DNA from: Nocardioides sp. TF02-7
GTDB lineage: Bacteria; Actinomycetota; Actinomycetes; Propionibacteriales; Nocardioidaceae
Direction: 5' to 3'
Length of the DNA: 64,000 bases
NCBI RefSeq assembly: GCF_022437945.1
Contig: NZ_CP092535.1
Span: forward strand, 1,612,001 to 1,676,000
Part shown: positions 47,422-56,769 of the stretch, one piece after another
How positions within the stretch are numbered: the first letter of the stretch is position 1
Layout: every line of letters starts with the position of its first letter
Made by a program: the position numbers and the translations under genes
Notes under the pieces: model-generated
The model's input: the letters and a program-made list of their open reading frames with translations, nothing else
The model's database searches: none
Told to the model about the DNA's origin: nothing

Positions 47422-48756
47422 GTGACCCTCTCCCCCGACCTGGCGGGGCTCGCCGACCGCTCGCCCAGCGGGATCGCCGGCGCCTTCAGCCGCGCGATCC
47501 GCGCCGGCGAGCTGGCGCCCGGCGACCGGCTGCCGACGGTGCGGGACGTCGCGGCCGGGCTCGGGGTGTCGCCGGCGACGGTCTCGGCCGCCTGGCAGGC
47601 GCTGCGGCGTACCGGCCTCGTGGTGTCGCGGGGCCGCGCCGGCACCTTCGTGCAGGACGCGCCGGCGGCCTGGCTATCGCCACGGCAGCAGGGACTGGTC
47701 GGCGCCGGGCCCGACGGCCTGCGGCTCGACCTGTCCCGCGGCACGCCCGACCCCCGGCTGCTGCCCGACCTCGGCCCGGCCCTCCACCGGGTGTCGCAGC
47801 GGGCCGGGACCCTCGCCTACCAGGAGGAGCCGGTGCTGCCCGAGCTGCGCGAGGTGCTGCAGGCGTCGTGGCCCTACGACACCGAGACGATCACCGTGGT
47901 CGACGGCGCGACCGACGGCGTGGCCCGGACCCTGGAGCAGGTCGTGTCGTACGGCGACCGCGTGGTGCTCGAGTCGCCCGGTTTCCCGCCTTTCTTCGAC
48001 CTCGTCGAGGCCCTCGGCGCCGACGTGGTGCCGGTCGAGCTCGACGCCCACGGCGTCCGGCCGGACTCGCTGCGGCGGGCGCTCGACGCCCGGCCGGTGG
48101 CGGTGGTGCTCCAGCCCCGCGCCCACAACCCGACCGGCGTCTCCACCTCGGTCGCCCGCGCGGAGCAGCTGGTGCGCACGCTGCGCCGCCGCGGCCAGGA
48201 GACGCCGTGGGTGGTGGAGGACGACCACTCCTCGGGGATCTCCGCCTCCCCCGACGTGAGCCTCGGCGCCTGGCTGCCGGAGCGGGTGGTGCACGTCCGG
48301 TCCTACTCCAAGTCCCACGGCCCCGACCTGCGGATCGCCGCCCTCGGCGGCCCGGCCGAGGTCGTCGACCGGCTCGTCGCGCGCCGGATGCTGGGGCCGG
48401 CGTGGACGTCGCGGATGCTGCAGACCATCCTGCTCGACCTGCTGACGACACCGCAGTCGCTCGCGGAGGTCGGCGAGGCCACCCGGCAGTACCGCCTCCG
48501 GCACCACGCGCTGTGCCGGGCCCTCGCCGACCGGGGCGTCGACGTGCCGGTGCCCGACGGGATCAACCTGTGGCTCCCCGTCGCCGACGAGCGCGCCGCC
48601 CTGCTCCACCTGGCCGCCGCCGGGATCCGGGTCGCGGAGGGCGCGGCGTTCCTCGCCTCGCCCGGCAGCGCGGCGTACGTCCGGGTCACGAGCGGCCTGG
48701 TGACCCCCGACGACGCCGACGAGGTGGCCGCCGCCCTGGCCGCGGTCGCGGCCTGA
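47422..48756 (+). CDS. MocR-type GntR/aminotransferase transcriptional regulator
   Basis: Chimeric regulator of 444 aa with an intact frame. The N-terminal GntR wHTH (LAPGDRLPTVRDVAAGLGVS, then TVSAAWQALRRTGLVVSRGR) is joined to a class I aminotransferase-like domain with the PLP Lys in VRSYSKSHGPDLRIA. MocR proteins sense amino-compounds or PLP derivatives, so beta-alanine, beta-aminoisobutyrate or an aldimine would be a logical ligand here (inference). AGGAG precedes the GTG at 47422. Divergent from the pyrimidine catabolic operon, which it probably controls. Confidence 0.86.
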   Translation: MTLSPDLAGLADRSPSGIAGAFSRAIRAGELAPGDRLPTVRDVAAGLGVSPATVSAAWQALRRTGLVVSRGRAGTFVQDAPAAWLSPRQQGLVGAGPDGLRLDLSRGTPDPRLLPDLGPALHRVSQRAGTLAYQEEPVLPELREVLQASWPYDTETITVVDGATDGVARTLEQVVSYGDRVVLESPGFPPFFDLVEALGADVVPVELDAHGVRPDSLRRALDARPVAVVLQPRAHNPTGVSTSVARAEQLVRTLRRRGQETPWVVEDDHSSGISASPDVSLGAWLPERVVHVRSYSKSHGPDLRIAALGGPAEVVDRLVARRMLGPAWTSRMLQTILLDLLTTPQSLAEVGEATRQYRLRHHALCRALADRGVDVPVPDGINLWLPVADERAALLHLAAAGIRVAEGAAFLASPGSAAYVRVTSGLVTPDDADEVAAALAAVAA

Positions 48757-48771
48757 GGCGCGTCAGCCGGT

Positions 48772-49777
48772 TCAGCCGTCCGCTGCCGGGGACCGGACGA
48801 GGAGCGCGTCGAATTCGACGACCCGCAGGGTGGGGCGGTCGACGATGACCGGGTACATGCCCGCGAGCTCGAACCCGGCCGCCTCGTAGGTCGCCAGCTG
48901 CTCCGTGTGGTGCGGCATGCCCTCGTAGAGCGGGAGCATCGACACCTCCGACTGCATCGCCAGGACATCGCGGACCCGGTCACCGGCGCCGGCGAACGCG
49001 CGGACGTCGTAGCCCTGGGTGTCGAGCTTGAGGTAGACCCGCGGCTCCGCGACGCCCGCGACGACCTCGTCCCACAGGCCGTCGAGACGGCGGACCGGCA
49101 CCTCGACCGTGCGGTCGGCGTCGATCCCCTCGCTCCACGAGCGACCGAAGTCGGTGGCCGGCAGCAGCGAGCTCAACCGGCCCTGCCTCGCACCCTCGTG
49201 GATGGCGAGCGTCTCGTCGGCGTCGCCGAGCGCGCAGCGGTGCACCTGCCAGTCCGGGTCGTCGGCCGCCCACCGCTCGAGGACCCGGGCCGTGCGCGGC
49301 ACCGGCTCGAAGGAGACGATCCGGCCCCGGTAGCCGAGGGACCGCAGCTCACGGGCGTACTGCCCCCGGTTGGCCCCCACGTCGAGGACCACGTTGACGT
49401 CGAGCCGGTCGAGCAGCCACGCCACGTGCTCGGTCGCGACGTGACGCAGCAGCTGGAGCCTGGCGCCCTGGGCGTTGCGCTCCAGCTTGCGCTCGTCGAC
49501 GACCAGGTGCGCCCGCAACCGCGGCGGGCCGATCCGCCGGACCGTGCGCCGGTGCCTGCCCGGCAGCTGGAGCAGCCACGCCCCCCGCACCGAGCGGCTC
49601 GAGCTCCGCCGCCCGCCTCCCGGCCTGCTGCACCACCCACGTGCCCGGCCGGACCCGCGTCACCCGCGGCGGCGGACCCTCGGCCGCCGTCACCGCCATC
49701 CCCTCGCCCAACGGCGTCGCCGCCTGCCCACGACGGCGGGACCGGACCTGGCGCAGGCGCTCGCGGATCGTGGGCAC
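48772..49777 (-). CDS. FkbM-family methyltransferase
   Basis: SAM-dependent methyltransferase of about 334 aa: NVVLDVGANRGQYARELRSL is the SAM-binding loop, followed by IVSFEPVPRTARVLERW, LPATDFGRSWSE and YLKLDTQGYDVRAFAGAG. The frame changes once (+1) between the N-terminal 60 residues (PTIRERLRQVRSRRRGQ) and the domain, near 49590-49620; the exact site is unclear. Family members methylate sugars in surface glycans or secondary metabolites. It stands alone, 15 bp from the convergent mocR stop. Confidence 0.8.
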
Positions 49778-49827
49778 GCGGTGAGGGTAGCCGGGGGCTG
49801 GGGCTGGGGCGGGGGGCGGGCGGCGGC

Positions 49828-49915
49828 ACGTGAGGTTTCCCCGGCCGACCGGGGAAACCTCAACTTGTCGGGCAAAGCAATGCCGGACAAGTGGAGGTTT
49901 TGCCCGTCACGTCGC
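49828..49915 (+). repeat. 88-bp two-hairpin repeat B, copy 1
   Basis: The element holds a perfect 13-bp hairpin (GAGGTTTCCCCGG, 49832-49844, pairing with 49849-49861) and a second stem of 11 of 12 pairs (ACTTGTCGGGCA with TGCCGGACAAGT). An inverted copy at 58481-58568 differs at about one base in 88. It fills the gap between the FkbM and DUF2243 genes. Confidence 0.88.
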
Positions 49916-49925
49916 GTCCCGGAGC

Positions 49926-50439
49926 TCAGCGGCGCTTGCGCTCCATCACCGCGACGCCGCGCCGGTGCAGGGCCCAGCCGCCGACGATCAGCAGCACGCC
50001 GAAGGCGAGGAAGCCGAGGTCCCAGGCCAGCGGGCCGCCGAGGTCGTCGCGCACGTGGTGGACGCCGAGGATCTGGTGGTCGACCAGCCCCTCCACCACG
50101 TTGAACACGCCCCAGCCGGCCAGCACCAGTCCGAAGTGGAACGACCAGCTCGGGGCCAGCCGGCCCGAGCGCCACGCGTGGATGGCCGTGATCGACCCGG
50201 CCAGCACGAACACCCACGTCACGAGGTGGAAGAAGCCGTCGGCGAGGGTGTTGACCTCCAGCCCGGCGACCGTCGTCGTCGGGTAGTCGTCGACGTGGCT
50301 GACCATGTGGTGCCACTGCAGGATCTGGTGCAGCACGATCCCGTCGACGAACCCGCCCAGCCCGACGCCGTACAGCAGCCCGGACGCCTTCGAGGGCAGG
50401 GGTCGCGCGGCGGCGGGGGGCACCGGGGTCGGCGGTCAT
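49926..50439 (-). CDS. DUF2243 membrane protein
   Basis: Membrane protein of about 170 aa with four hydrophobic segments, for example LADGFFHLVTWVFVLAGSIT and DLGFLAFGVLLIVGGWALHR. Family-typical His patterns are present: GFVDGIVLHQILQWHHMVSH and VDHQILGVHHVRDDL, which look like metal or heme ligands. A +1 shift at about 50420 (six C) hides the ATG at 50439; a GTG at 50423 would otherwise be used. The function of DUF2243 is unknown. Confidence 0.82.
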
Positions 50440-50473
50440 ACCGCCCCGGTACCCCGCTCGCCGTCGGCGAGCC

Positions 50474-52054
50474 TCAGTCGGCGTTGATGCGCTCGCGACC
50501 CGACGCGTAGAGGTAGACGACGTACGCCACCGCGTCGGCGTTGATCTTCAGCGCCGTGTAGCTGAGGTTGTCGAGGTCGTCGCACTCCGAGTGGTAGCAC
50601 GGGTCGTAGGCCACGCCGGCCGTGCCGCCCCACTTCTCCGCCTGCTCCTCGGTCTTGACCCCTTCGGCGCCGGTGAACAGGCCGCCGGACGGGATGCCGT
50701 TGTTGATGAAGGCCTGGTAGTCGGACCGGCCGGTGAACGCCGTCGGCTCCGAGGGGATGCCGCGTTCGGCGTAGTAGCGCTCGAACAGCGCCTCGATGTC
50801 GTCGGAGCCCTCCGGACCGGTCAGCCCGAAGCCGGACCCGTCGCCGTCGTAGATGAACAGGCCGTAGTTGGGCGAGCCGATCATGTCGAAGTTGAGGTAG
50901 AGCTCGATGGCGGCGAGCTCGTCGTCGTCGAGGTCGTTGACGTAGTAGTTCGACCCGACCAGGCCGGCCTCCTCGGCGCCCCACCACGCGAACCGCACCT
51001 TGTTGCGCAGCTTCGTCTTCGCCAGCTGCTCGGCGACCTCGATCAGGGCGCTCGACCCCGACCCGTTGTCGTTGATGCCGGGGCCCTCGGGCACGGAGTC
51101 GAGGTGGGCGCCCGCCATGATCACATCGTCCGGGTCGCCGCGTCGCGACTCGGCGATCACGTTCTCGGTCACCGTCGGCGTGCGGGTCACGTTGGCGAAC
51201 AGCCGCAGCTCCAGGTCCGCGGTCGCCGCGAGCTCCGCCCCGATCGCGTACGTCGTGCTCAGCGCGGGGAGGTCGGCGGTGTAGTCGTTGCTCAGGGTGA
51301 CCGCGGGGATCCCCTGCCGCGCCGGGTCGGCGGTGTCGCCCTGGTTGAAGAACAGCACGCCCACGGCTCCCGCCGCGGCGGCGTTCTCGGCCTTGATCTC
51401 GAACGTGCAGGTGCCGCGCTGGATCAACGCGATGTCGCCGGCGGGGAAGCCCGCGAAGTCCTCCGGCTCGCAGCCGCTGGTCGAGGTGTTGCCGGCTCCG
51501 AGCGCCAGGTCGACCGCCGTCACGCCGGCGGTGACGTCGCCCGGCTCCGAGTGCGGCGTGGCGGAGAAGTCGGTGCCCTCGGTGTAGGTGACCTCGCCGG
51601 GGCTCGTCTGCTGGAGGACCGAGCCGCCGAGGTCCTCGAAGCTGAACACGTCGAACGACTGGCGCTCCACCCGGTAGCCCGCCTTGCGCAGCCGGTGGGC
51701 GACGTAGTCGGCGGAGGCGTCGTAGCCGGGCGTGCCGGCGGACCGGTTGCCGCCGTGGCGGCGGGCGATCCGGGCGAACGCCCACTCGTGCTCGAGGACG
51801 CCACGCAGGGTCACGCACTCGAGGAGCTTGCGGACGGAGCCGTTGGTGCGGCCGCACTTCCCGGTGTGGCCGTGACCGTGGTGGTGACCATGTCCGTGAT
51901 GGCCGTGATGTCCGTGGTGGTGGCCATGACCGTGGTGGCCGTGGTTCCCTCCGTGGCCGCGGCCGGCCTCGACCGGCGACGCCGAGGTGAGGGCCAGGAC
52001 CAGGGCGACGACGAAGGCGGCGGACATGGCAAGGGTCTTGCGAGAAGCCGGCAT
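50474..52054 (-). CDS. Secreted M28 aminopeptidase with His/Gly-rich N-terminal tract
   Basis: Metallopeptidase of 526 aa, intact. A signal peptide ([20 protein letters not shown], cleavage after VEA) is followed by about 35 residues of His/Gly repeats, about 20 of them His. A PA domain follows ([20 protein letters not shown]), then M28 zinc ligands: His in [11 protein letters not shown], Asp in [10 protein letters not shown], Glu pair in WWGAEEAGL, Asp in LNFDMIG and His in [11 protein letters not shown]. It is an extracellular aminopeptidase of the Streptomyces SGAP/aminopeptidase Y type. The His tract may scavenge zinc or nickel (inference). Confidence 0.88.
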   Translation of the reverse strand: MPASRKTLAMSAAFVVALVLALTSASPVEAGRGHGGNHGHHGHGHHHGHHGHHGHGHHHGHGHTGKCGRTNGSVRKLLECVTLRGVLEHEWAFARIARRHGGNRSAGTPGYDASADYVAHRLRKAGYRVERQSFDVFSFEDLGGSVLQQTSPGEVTYTEGTDFSATPHSEPGDVTAGVTAVDLALGAGNTSTSGCEPEDFAGFPAGDIALIQRGTCTFEIKAENAAAAGAVGVLFFNQGDTADPARQGIPAVTLSNDYTADLPALSTTYAIGAELAATADLELRLFANVTRTPTVTENVIAESRRGDPDDVIMAGAHLDSVPEGPGINDNGSGSSALIEVAEQLAKTKLRNKVRFAWWGAEEAGLVGSNYYVNDLDDDELAAIELYLNFDMIGSPNYGLFIYDGDGSGFGLTGPEGSDDIEALFERYYAERGIPSEPTAFTGRSDYQAFINNGIPSGGLFTGAEGVKTEEQAEKWGGTAGVAYDPCYHSECDDLDNLSYTALKINADAVAYVVYLYASGRERINAD

Positions 52055-52167
52055 CGGGCACTTCCTCCCCGGGCGGTCCGAGTGACGCCCGTCACATCGG
52101 ACCCTAGGCCCAGCACCGCGAGATGGGAACAGCCCGGTTCTCGGAGGTGGCGCCACCGTCCCGACGC

Positions 52168-52206
52168 CGAGAGGGCCCGCCGCGTGGTTCGCGGCGGGCC
52201 CTCTCG
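52168..52206. terminator. Strong 17-bp hairpin terminator downstream of fadB
   Basis: CGAGAGGGCCCGCCGCG (52168-52184) pairs perfectly with 52190-52206 around the loop TGGTT. It starts 28 bp beyond the fadB stop and 114 bp before the M28 start on the same strand, so it most likely ends the thiolase-fadB transcript. Confidence 0.8.
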
Positions 52207-52233
52207 ACGGGTGGGTCCCGGTCGGGTCCGGCG

Positions 52234-54442
52234 TCAGGCGGGGAAGGAGCCGCCCGACGCGGCGAGGTCCCGCAGCCACGGCGTCGCGCGGAACCGGTCG
52301 CCGTACCGCTCGGCGAGCTGGTCGGCCCGCCGGAGGAACGCACCGAGGCCGATCTCGCCGGTCTCCCGGTCCTCGTAGCCGGTCATGAACTGCGCGGCGC
52401 CGCCGGTCATCGGCGGGAAGCCGATGCCCATGATCGAGCCGATGTTGGCGGCCGCCGCCGAGGTGATCACGCCCTCCTCGAAGCACTTCGCCGTCTCGAG
52501 CGCCTCGGCGAACAGCATCCGGTCCTTGACGTCCTCCAGCGGCGGCTGCTCCGCGGCCACCGGGAACAGCTCCGCCAGGCCGGTCCAGATCGAGAGCCGC
52601 TTGCCGCTCTCCTGGTCGTAGTCGTAGAAGCCTGCCTTGCGGAGGCGGCCGGCGCGGCCGGCTTCGAGCATCCGCTCGACGACCGCGGTGCCCGGGTGCT
52701 CGGCGTACGCCGTTCCCTCGCGCTCGGCGGCCTCGCGGGTCGCCTTGGCGATCTTGGCCATCAGCTCGAGGTTGAGCTCGTCGGAGAGCTGCAGCACCGG
52801 GGCGGGGTAGCCGGCCTGGGTGGTGGCCCGCTCGATGGAGTACGGCGCCACGCCCTCGGCGAGCATCGCCATGCCCTCGTTGACCATGAAGCCGATGACC
52901 CGCGAGGTGTAGAACCCACGGCTGTCGTTGACCACGATCGGGGTCTTCTTGATCTGCTGGACGACGTCGTAGGCCTTGGCGAGGGCGACCTCGGAGGTCT
53001 TCTTGCCGGTGATGATCTCGACCAGCGGCATCTTGTCGACCGGGCTGAAGAAGTGGAGGCCGATGAAGTCGTCGGGTCGGTCCACGCCCTCGGCGAGCTC
53101 GGTGATCGGCAGCGTCGAGGTGTTGGAGCAGAGCAGTGCGTCGGGGTCGACGTGCGGGGCGATCTCGGCGAACACCTTGCTCTTCAGCGCCGGGTCCTCG
53201 AAGACCGCCTCGATCACCAGGTCGCACCCGGCGAGGTCGGCCGGGTCGGCCGTGGGCGTGATCCGGGCGAGCAGCTCGGACTTCTTCTCCTCGGTGGAGC
53301 GGCCCTTGGCGATCGCCTTGTCGAGGATGCCCGCGGAGTAGGCCTTGCCCTTCTCGGCGTTCTCGACAGCCACGTCCTTGAGGACGACCTCCATGCCGGC
53401 CTTGGCACACACGTAGGCGATGCCGGCGCCCATCATGCCCGCGCCGAGGACACCGACCTTGGTGGCCTTCCAGGGCTCGACGCCCTTCGGCCGCAGCGAC
53501 CCGGACTTGATCGCCTGCAGGTCGAAGAAGAACGCCTGGATCATGTTCTTCGAGCCCTGGTTGACGACCAGGTTGGTCAGGTAGCGCGACTCGATCCGCG
53601 ACGCGGTGTCGAAGTCGACCTGGGCGCCCTCGACCGCCGCCGAGAGGATGGCGCGGGTGGCCGGGTAGACGGCACCCTTGGTCTGCTGGCGCAGCAGCGC
53701 CGGGAACGCCGGGAGGAAGCCCGCGAGCGCCGGCGACTTCGGTGAGCCGCCCGGCATCTTGTAGCCCGGGGCGTCCCACGGGTTGAGGCCGGCGTCGGGG
53801 TTGGCCTTGATCCACTTCTTCGCGGCGGGCACCAGCTCCTCGCGGGTGGCGACCAGCTCGTCGACCACGCCCTTCTCCAGCGCCTGCTGCGGGTTGAACT
53901 GCGTGCCCTGCAGCAGCACGTCCATGAGGGCGGTCTGCAGGCCCCACTTGCGGACCGCGCGGGTCACGCCGCCGCCGCCGGGCAGCAGCCCGAGGGTCGC
54001 CTCGGGCAGGCCGACCTTCACCGAGGGGGTCGTCGACGAGGATCCGGTGGTTCGCGGCCAGGCAGATCTCGTAGCCCCCGCCGAGCGCGGCGCCGTTGAT
54101 CGCGGCGACGACCGGCTTGGGGAAGAGCTCCAGCCGGCGCAGCGCGGCCTTGATGCCCTCCACCATCGCGAAGACGTCGGCTGCGTCGTCCTTCGTGGCC
54201 GCGGACATGCTCTTCAGGTTGCCTCCGGCGAAGAAGGTCTTCTTCGCGCTCGCCAGCACGACGCCGGTGACCGGGTCGTCGGAGTCGAGCTCGTCGTGGA
54301 GCCGGTCGACGGCGTCCTTCATCGAGGAGATGTAGAGGTCGTTCATCGTGTTGGCGCTGGCGGTCGGGTCGTCGAGGGTGAGGGTGACGATCCCGTCGGC
54401 GTCCCGCTCGTAGCGCACGGCGGTCTGGGTCTCGGTGCTCAT
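52234..54442 (-). CDS. fadB: FadB-like multifunctional enoyl-CoA hydratase/3-hydroxyacyl-CoA dehydrogenase
   Basis: Beta-oxidation multienzyme of about 735 aa. The N-terminal crotonase half has [20 protein letters not shown] and the Glu of [15 protein letters not shown]. The C-terminal dehydrogenase has the NAD loop [30 protein letters not shown], and the catalytic His-Glu pair in [17 protein letters not shown] +1 shift at about 54026 (four C) joins the halves of the crotonase domain. It pairs with the upstream thiolase to form the trifunctional beta-oxidation unit. Confidence 0.9.
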
Positions 54443-54456
54443 GTGGTTCCTCAAGG

Positions 54457-54554
54457 GGTCGAGTAGGGGGGTTTCTCGGCGTCGAGTGGGGGATTCCTCG
54501 AGGCGTCGGGCGGCGAAAGTGCCTACTCGACGCCGAGAAAGCCCCCACTCGACC
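54457..54554. repeat. 30-bp inverted repeat C between thiolase and fadB
   Basis: The left arm 54457-54487 and right arm 54525-54554 match over 30 bp with two differences and one extra G in the left arm. Each arm reads GGTCGAGT, a G-run, then TTTCTCGGCGTCGAGT. A weaker third copy lies in the 37-bp loop. It fills the 125-bp gap inside the thiolase-fadB operon, so it could attenuate or stabilise the mRNA. Confidence 0.75.
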
Positions 54555-54567
54555 TCGGGCTGGGGGG

Positions 54568-55780
54568 TCAGACGCGCTCGACGATCGTCGCGATGCCCAT
54601 GCCGCCGCCGACGCAGAGCGTGGCGAGGCCGCGACGCAGGTCGCGCCGCTCGAGCTCGTCGATCAGCGTGCCGAGGATCATCGCGCCGGTCGCACCGAGC
54701 GGGTGGCCCATCGCGATCGCACCGCCGTTGACGTTGGTGATCTCGTGGTCGATGCCCAGGTCGCGCATGAACCGCAGCGCGACGGCGGCGAACGCCTCGT
54801 TGATCTCGAACAGGTCGATGTCCCCGACCTCGAGGCCGGCCTTCGCCAGCGCCTTGCGCGCGGCGGGCGCCGGGCCGGTCAGCATGATCGTCGGGTCGGC
54901 GCCGGAGACCGCGGTGGCGACGATCCGCGCGCGGGGTGAGCCCCAGCCGCCGGCCGACCTCCTCGGAGCCGACAAGGGTCAACGCGGCGCCGTCGACGAT
55001 GCCGGAGGAGTTCCCGGCGTGGTGGACGTGGTCGATCTTCTCCAGCCAGTGGTACTTCTCCAGCGCCACGCTGTCGAACCCGGCGTCGCGGCCGATCTGC
55101 TCGAAGCTCGGCCGCAGGCCGGCCAGCCCCTCGACGGAGGTGTCGGGGCGGATCGTCTCGTCCCGGTCGAGGACCGTGAGGCCGTTGATGTCCTTGACCG
55201 GCACGACCGAGCCGTCGAAGTACCCGTTGGCCCACGCCTTGGCGGCGCGGTGGTGCGACTCCGCGGCGAACGCGTCGACGTCCGCGCGGTTCCAGCCCTC
55301 GATGGTGGCGATCAGGTCGGCGCCGATGCCCTGCGGCACGAAGCCGGTCTGGAGCGCGGTGGCCGGGTCGGAGGCCCAGGCGCCGCCGTCGGCGCCCATC
55401 GGCACCCGGCTCATCGACTCCACGCCGCCGGCGACGATCAGGTCCTCGAACCCGCCACGCACCCGGCCGGCGGCCTGGTTGACCGCCTCGAGCCCGGAGG
55501 CGCAGAACCGGTTGAGCTGCACGCCCGCCACCGTCTCGGGGTAGCCGGCCGCGAGGGCGGCGGTCTTGGCGATGTCGCCGCCCTGGTCGCCGATCGGCGT
55601 CACGACGCCGAGGACGACGTCGTCGACCAGGCCGGTGTCGAGCGTGGGGTTGCGGGCCTCGAGCTCGTTGAGCAGGCCCACGGCGAGGTCGACGGGCTTC
55701 ACCTCGTGGAGGGACCCGTTGGCCTTGCCCTTGCCCCCCGCGGGGGTGCGGAGGTGGTCGTACACGAATGCTTCTGCCAT
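54568..55780 (-). CDS. fadA: Acetyl-CoA acyltransferase (thiolase)
   Basis: Thiolase of about 403 aa. The acyl-accepting Cys93 is in [12 protein letters not shown], the His in [15 protein letters not shown] and the second Cys in [11 protein letters not shown] +1 shift at about 54945 (four C) falls in the middle of the protein. First gene of the operon; the ATG at 55780 is 73 bp from a TGACA-N7-TGTCA operator shared with the divergent merR gene. Confidence 0.89.
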
Positions 55781-55852
55781 GACCGTCCTAGCTGTCGGCG
55801 GTGGGACACGCGGCCGGGCGCGCGCGTGAAGGGGAAGAGGCTCACCCGATTG

Positions 55853-55869
55853 TGACACTATTACTGTCA
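55853..55869. promoter_or_regulatory. TGACA-N7-TGTCA operator between fadA and merR
   Basis: The 17-bp element TGACACTATTACTGTCA is an inverted repeat that ends on the first base of the merR ATG, in the divergent fadA/merR promoter. The same TGACA-N7-TGTCA pattern recurs at 61264-61280 upstream of mcr-ethA. The placement over its own start predicts merR autoregulation. Confidence 0.65.
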
Positions 55870-56633
55870 TGGTCAAGAGCGAGGACGACGGTGTGAGTGC
55901 CGCCACGTCCGCCGCACCCGGCGCGGCTGGCGGCGCGGGCGGTGCGGGCGCTCCCGGTCTGCTCACGTTGGACGAGCTGGCCGCGCGGGTCGGTCTCAGC
56001 GTCCGCAACATCCGCTTCTACACCAGCCGCGGACTGGTCCCGCCGCCGATCCGCCGCGGCCGATCCGGCTACTACTCCGCCACCCACGTCGCCCGGATCC
56101 AGCTCGTCCAGGAGCTGCAGAGCCACGGGTTCACGCTGTCGGCGATCGAGCGGTACGTCGCCGGCATCCCCGCCGACGCGAGCCCGGAGGACATCGCCCT
56201 GGCCCGCACGATGCTGGCCCCGTGGCAGTCCGACCTGCCGGTGGAGATGAGCCGCGAGCAGCTCGAGGCACGGGCGGGCCGGCCGCTCTCGGAGGACGAC
56301 GTCGCCACGCTGCAGGCCCTGGGCGTGCTGCGGCTGCGCGGGTCGACGTACCTGGTCGCCGGCAACCAGCTCGCGATCGGGATCCGGCTGCTCGAGCTCG
56401 GCTTCCCCCGCGAGGTCGCGGTCGCGGCGGCCCGGATCTACCAGGAGCACGGCGAGCAGATGGCCCAGGAGCTGTGGGAGGTCATCCAGGACCAGCTGGC
56501 GCCGCTCTACGACGACGCCCGGTCCGAGCACTTCCGCGAGGTGATGGAGCGGCTCAAGCCGCTCTCGGTCGGCGGCCTCGTCACCGCCTACGAGGCGGCC
56601 GTCGCCCGGGCCGCCCGTCGGCCGCGGCGCTGA
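55869..56633 (+). CDS. MerR-family regulator of fatty acid genes (predicted)
   Basis: Regulator of 254 aa with an intact frame. After a low-complexity Ala/Gly leader, the MerR wHTH reads [20 protein letters not shown] and [20 protein letters not shown], then [20 protein letters not shown]. The C-terminal 150 residues are a helical effector domain ([20 protein letters not shown]) without metal-binding Cys, so a lipid or acyl-CoA signal is more likely than a metal. Divergent from fadA-fadB; see the shared operator. Confidence 0.82.
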   Translation: MVKSEDDGVSAATSAAPGAAGGAGGAGAPGLLTLDELAARVGLSVRNIRFYTSRGLVPPPIRRGRSGYYSATHVARIQLVQELQSHGFTLSAIERYVAGIPADASPEDIALARTMLAPWQSDLPVEMSREQLEARAGRPLSEDDVATLQALGVLRLRGSTYLVAGNQLAIGIRLLELGFPREVAVAAARIYQEHGEQMAQELWEVIQDQLAPLYDDARSEHFREVMERLKPLSVGGLVTAYEAAVARAARRPRR

Positions 56634-56655
56634 CGCGCGGCCGGTTCTTTACCGA

Positions 56656-56753
56656 GGTTTGGTCCCAAACCGCAGTGGAACCGGGCTCGGACGTGCGGTT
56701 TGGTCCCAAACCGCAGCCGAACCGTGCTCGGACGTGCGGTTTGGGACCAAACC
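56656..56753. repeat. 41-bp repeat D with three palindromic cores
   Basis: Two complete 41-bp units (56656-56696 and 56697-56737) and a partial third. Each begins with the palindrome GGTTTGGTCCCAAACC (third copy GGTTTGGGACCAAACC) and continues with an ACCGNGCTCGGACGTGC tail. It fills the gap between the convergent merR and helicase genes and may act as a bidirectional terminator. Confidence 0.85.
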
Positions 56754-56769
56754 GTGCTCGAAGACGTGG

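Noticed and set aside
50474..56011. A single open frame of about 1845 codons joining thiolase, FadB and M28 peptidase segments
   Set aside because: It crosses a terminator hairpin, a signal peptide and two start codons, and reads through out-of-frame parts of thiolase and FadB.
56656..56753. CRISPR-like repeats
   Set aside because: Only two and a half units, the whole 41 bp is repeated, and there is no variable spacer.
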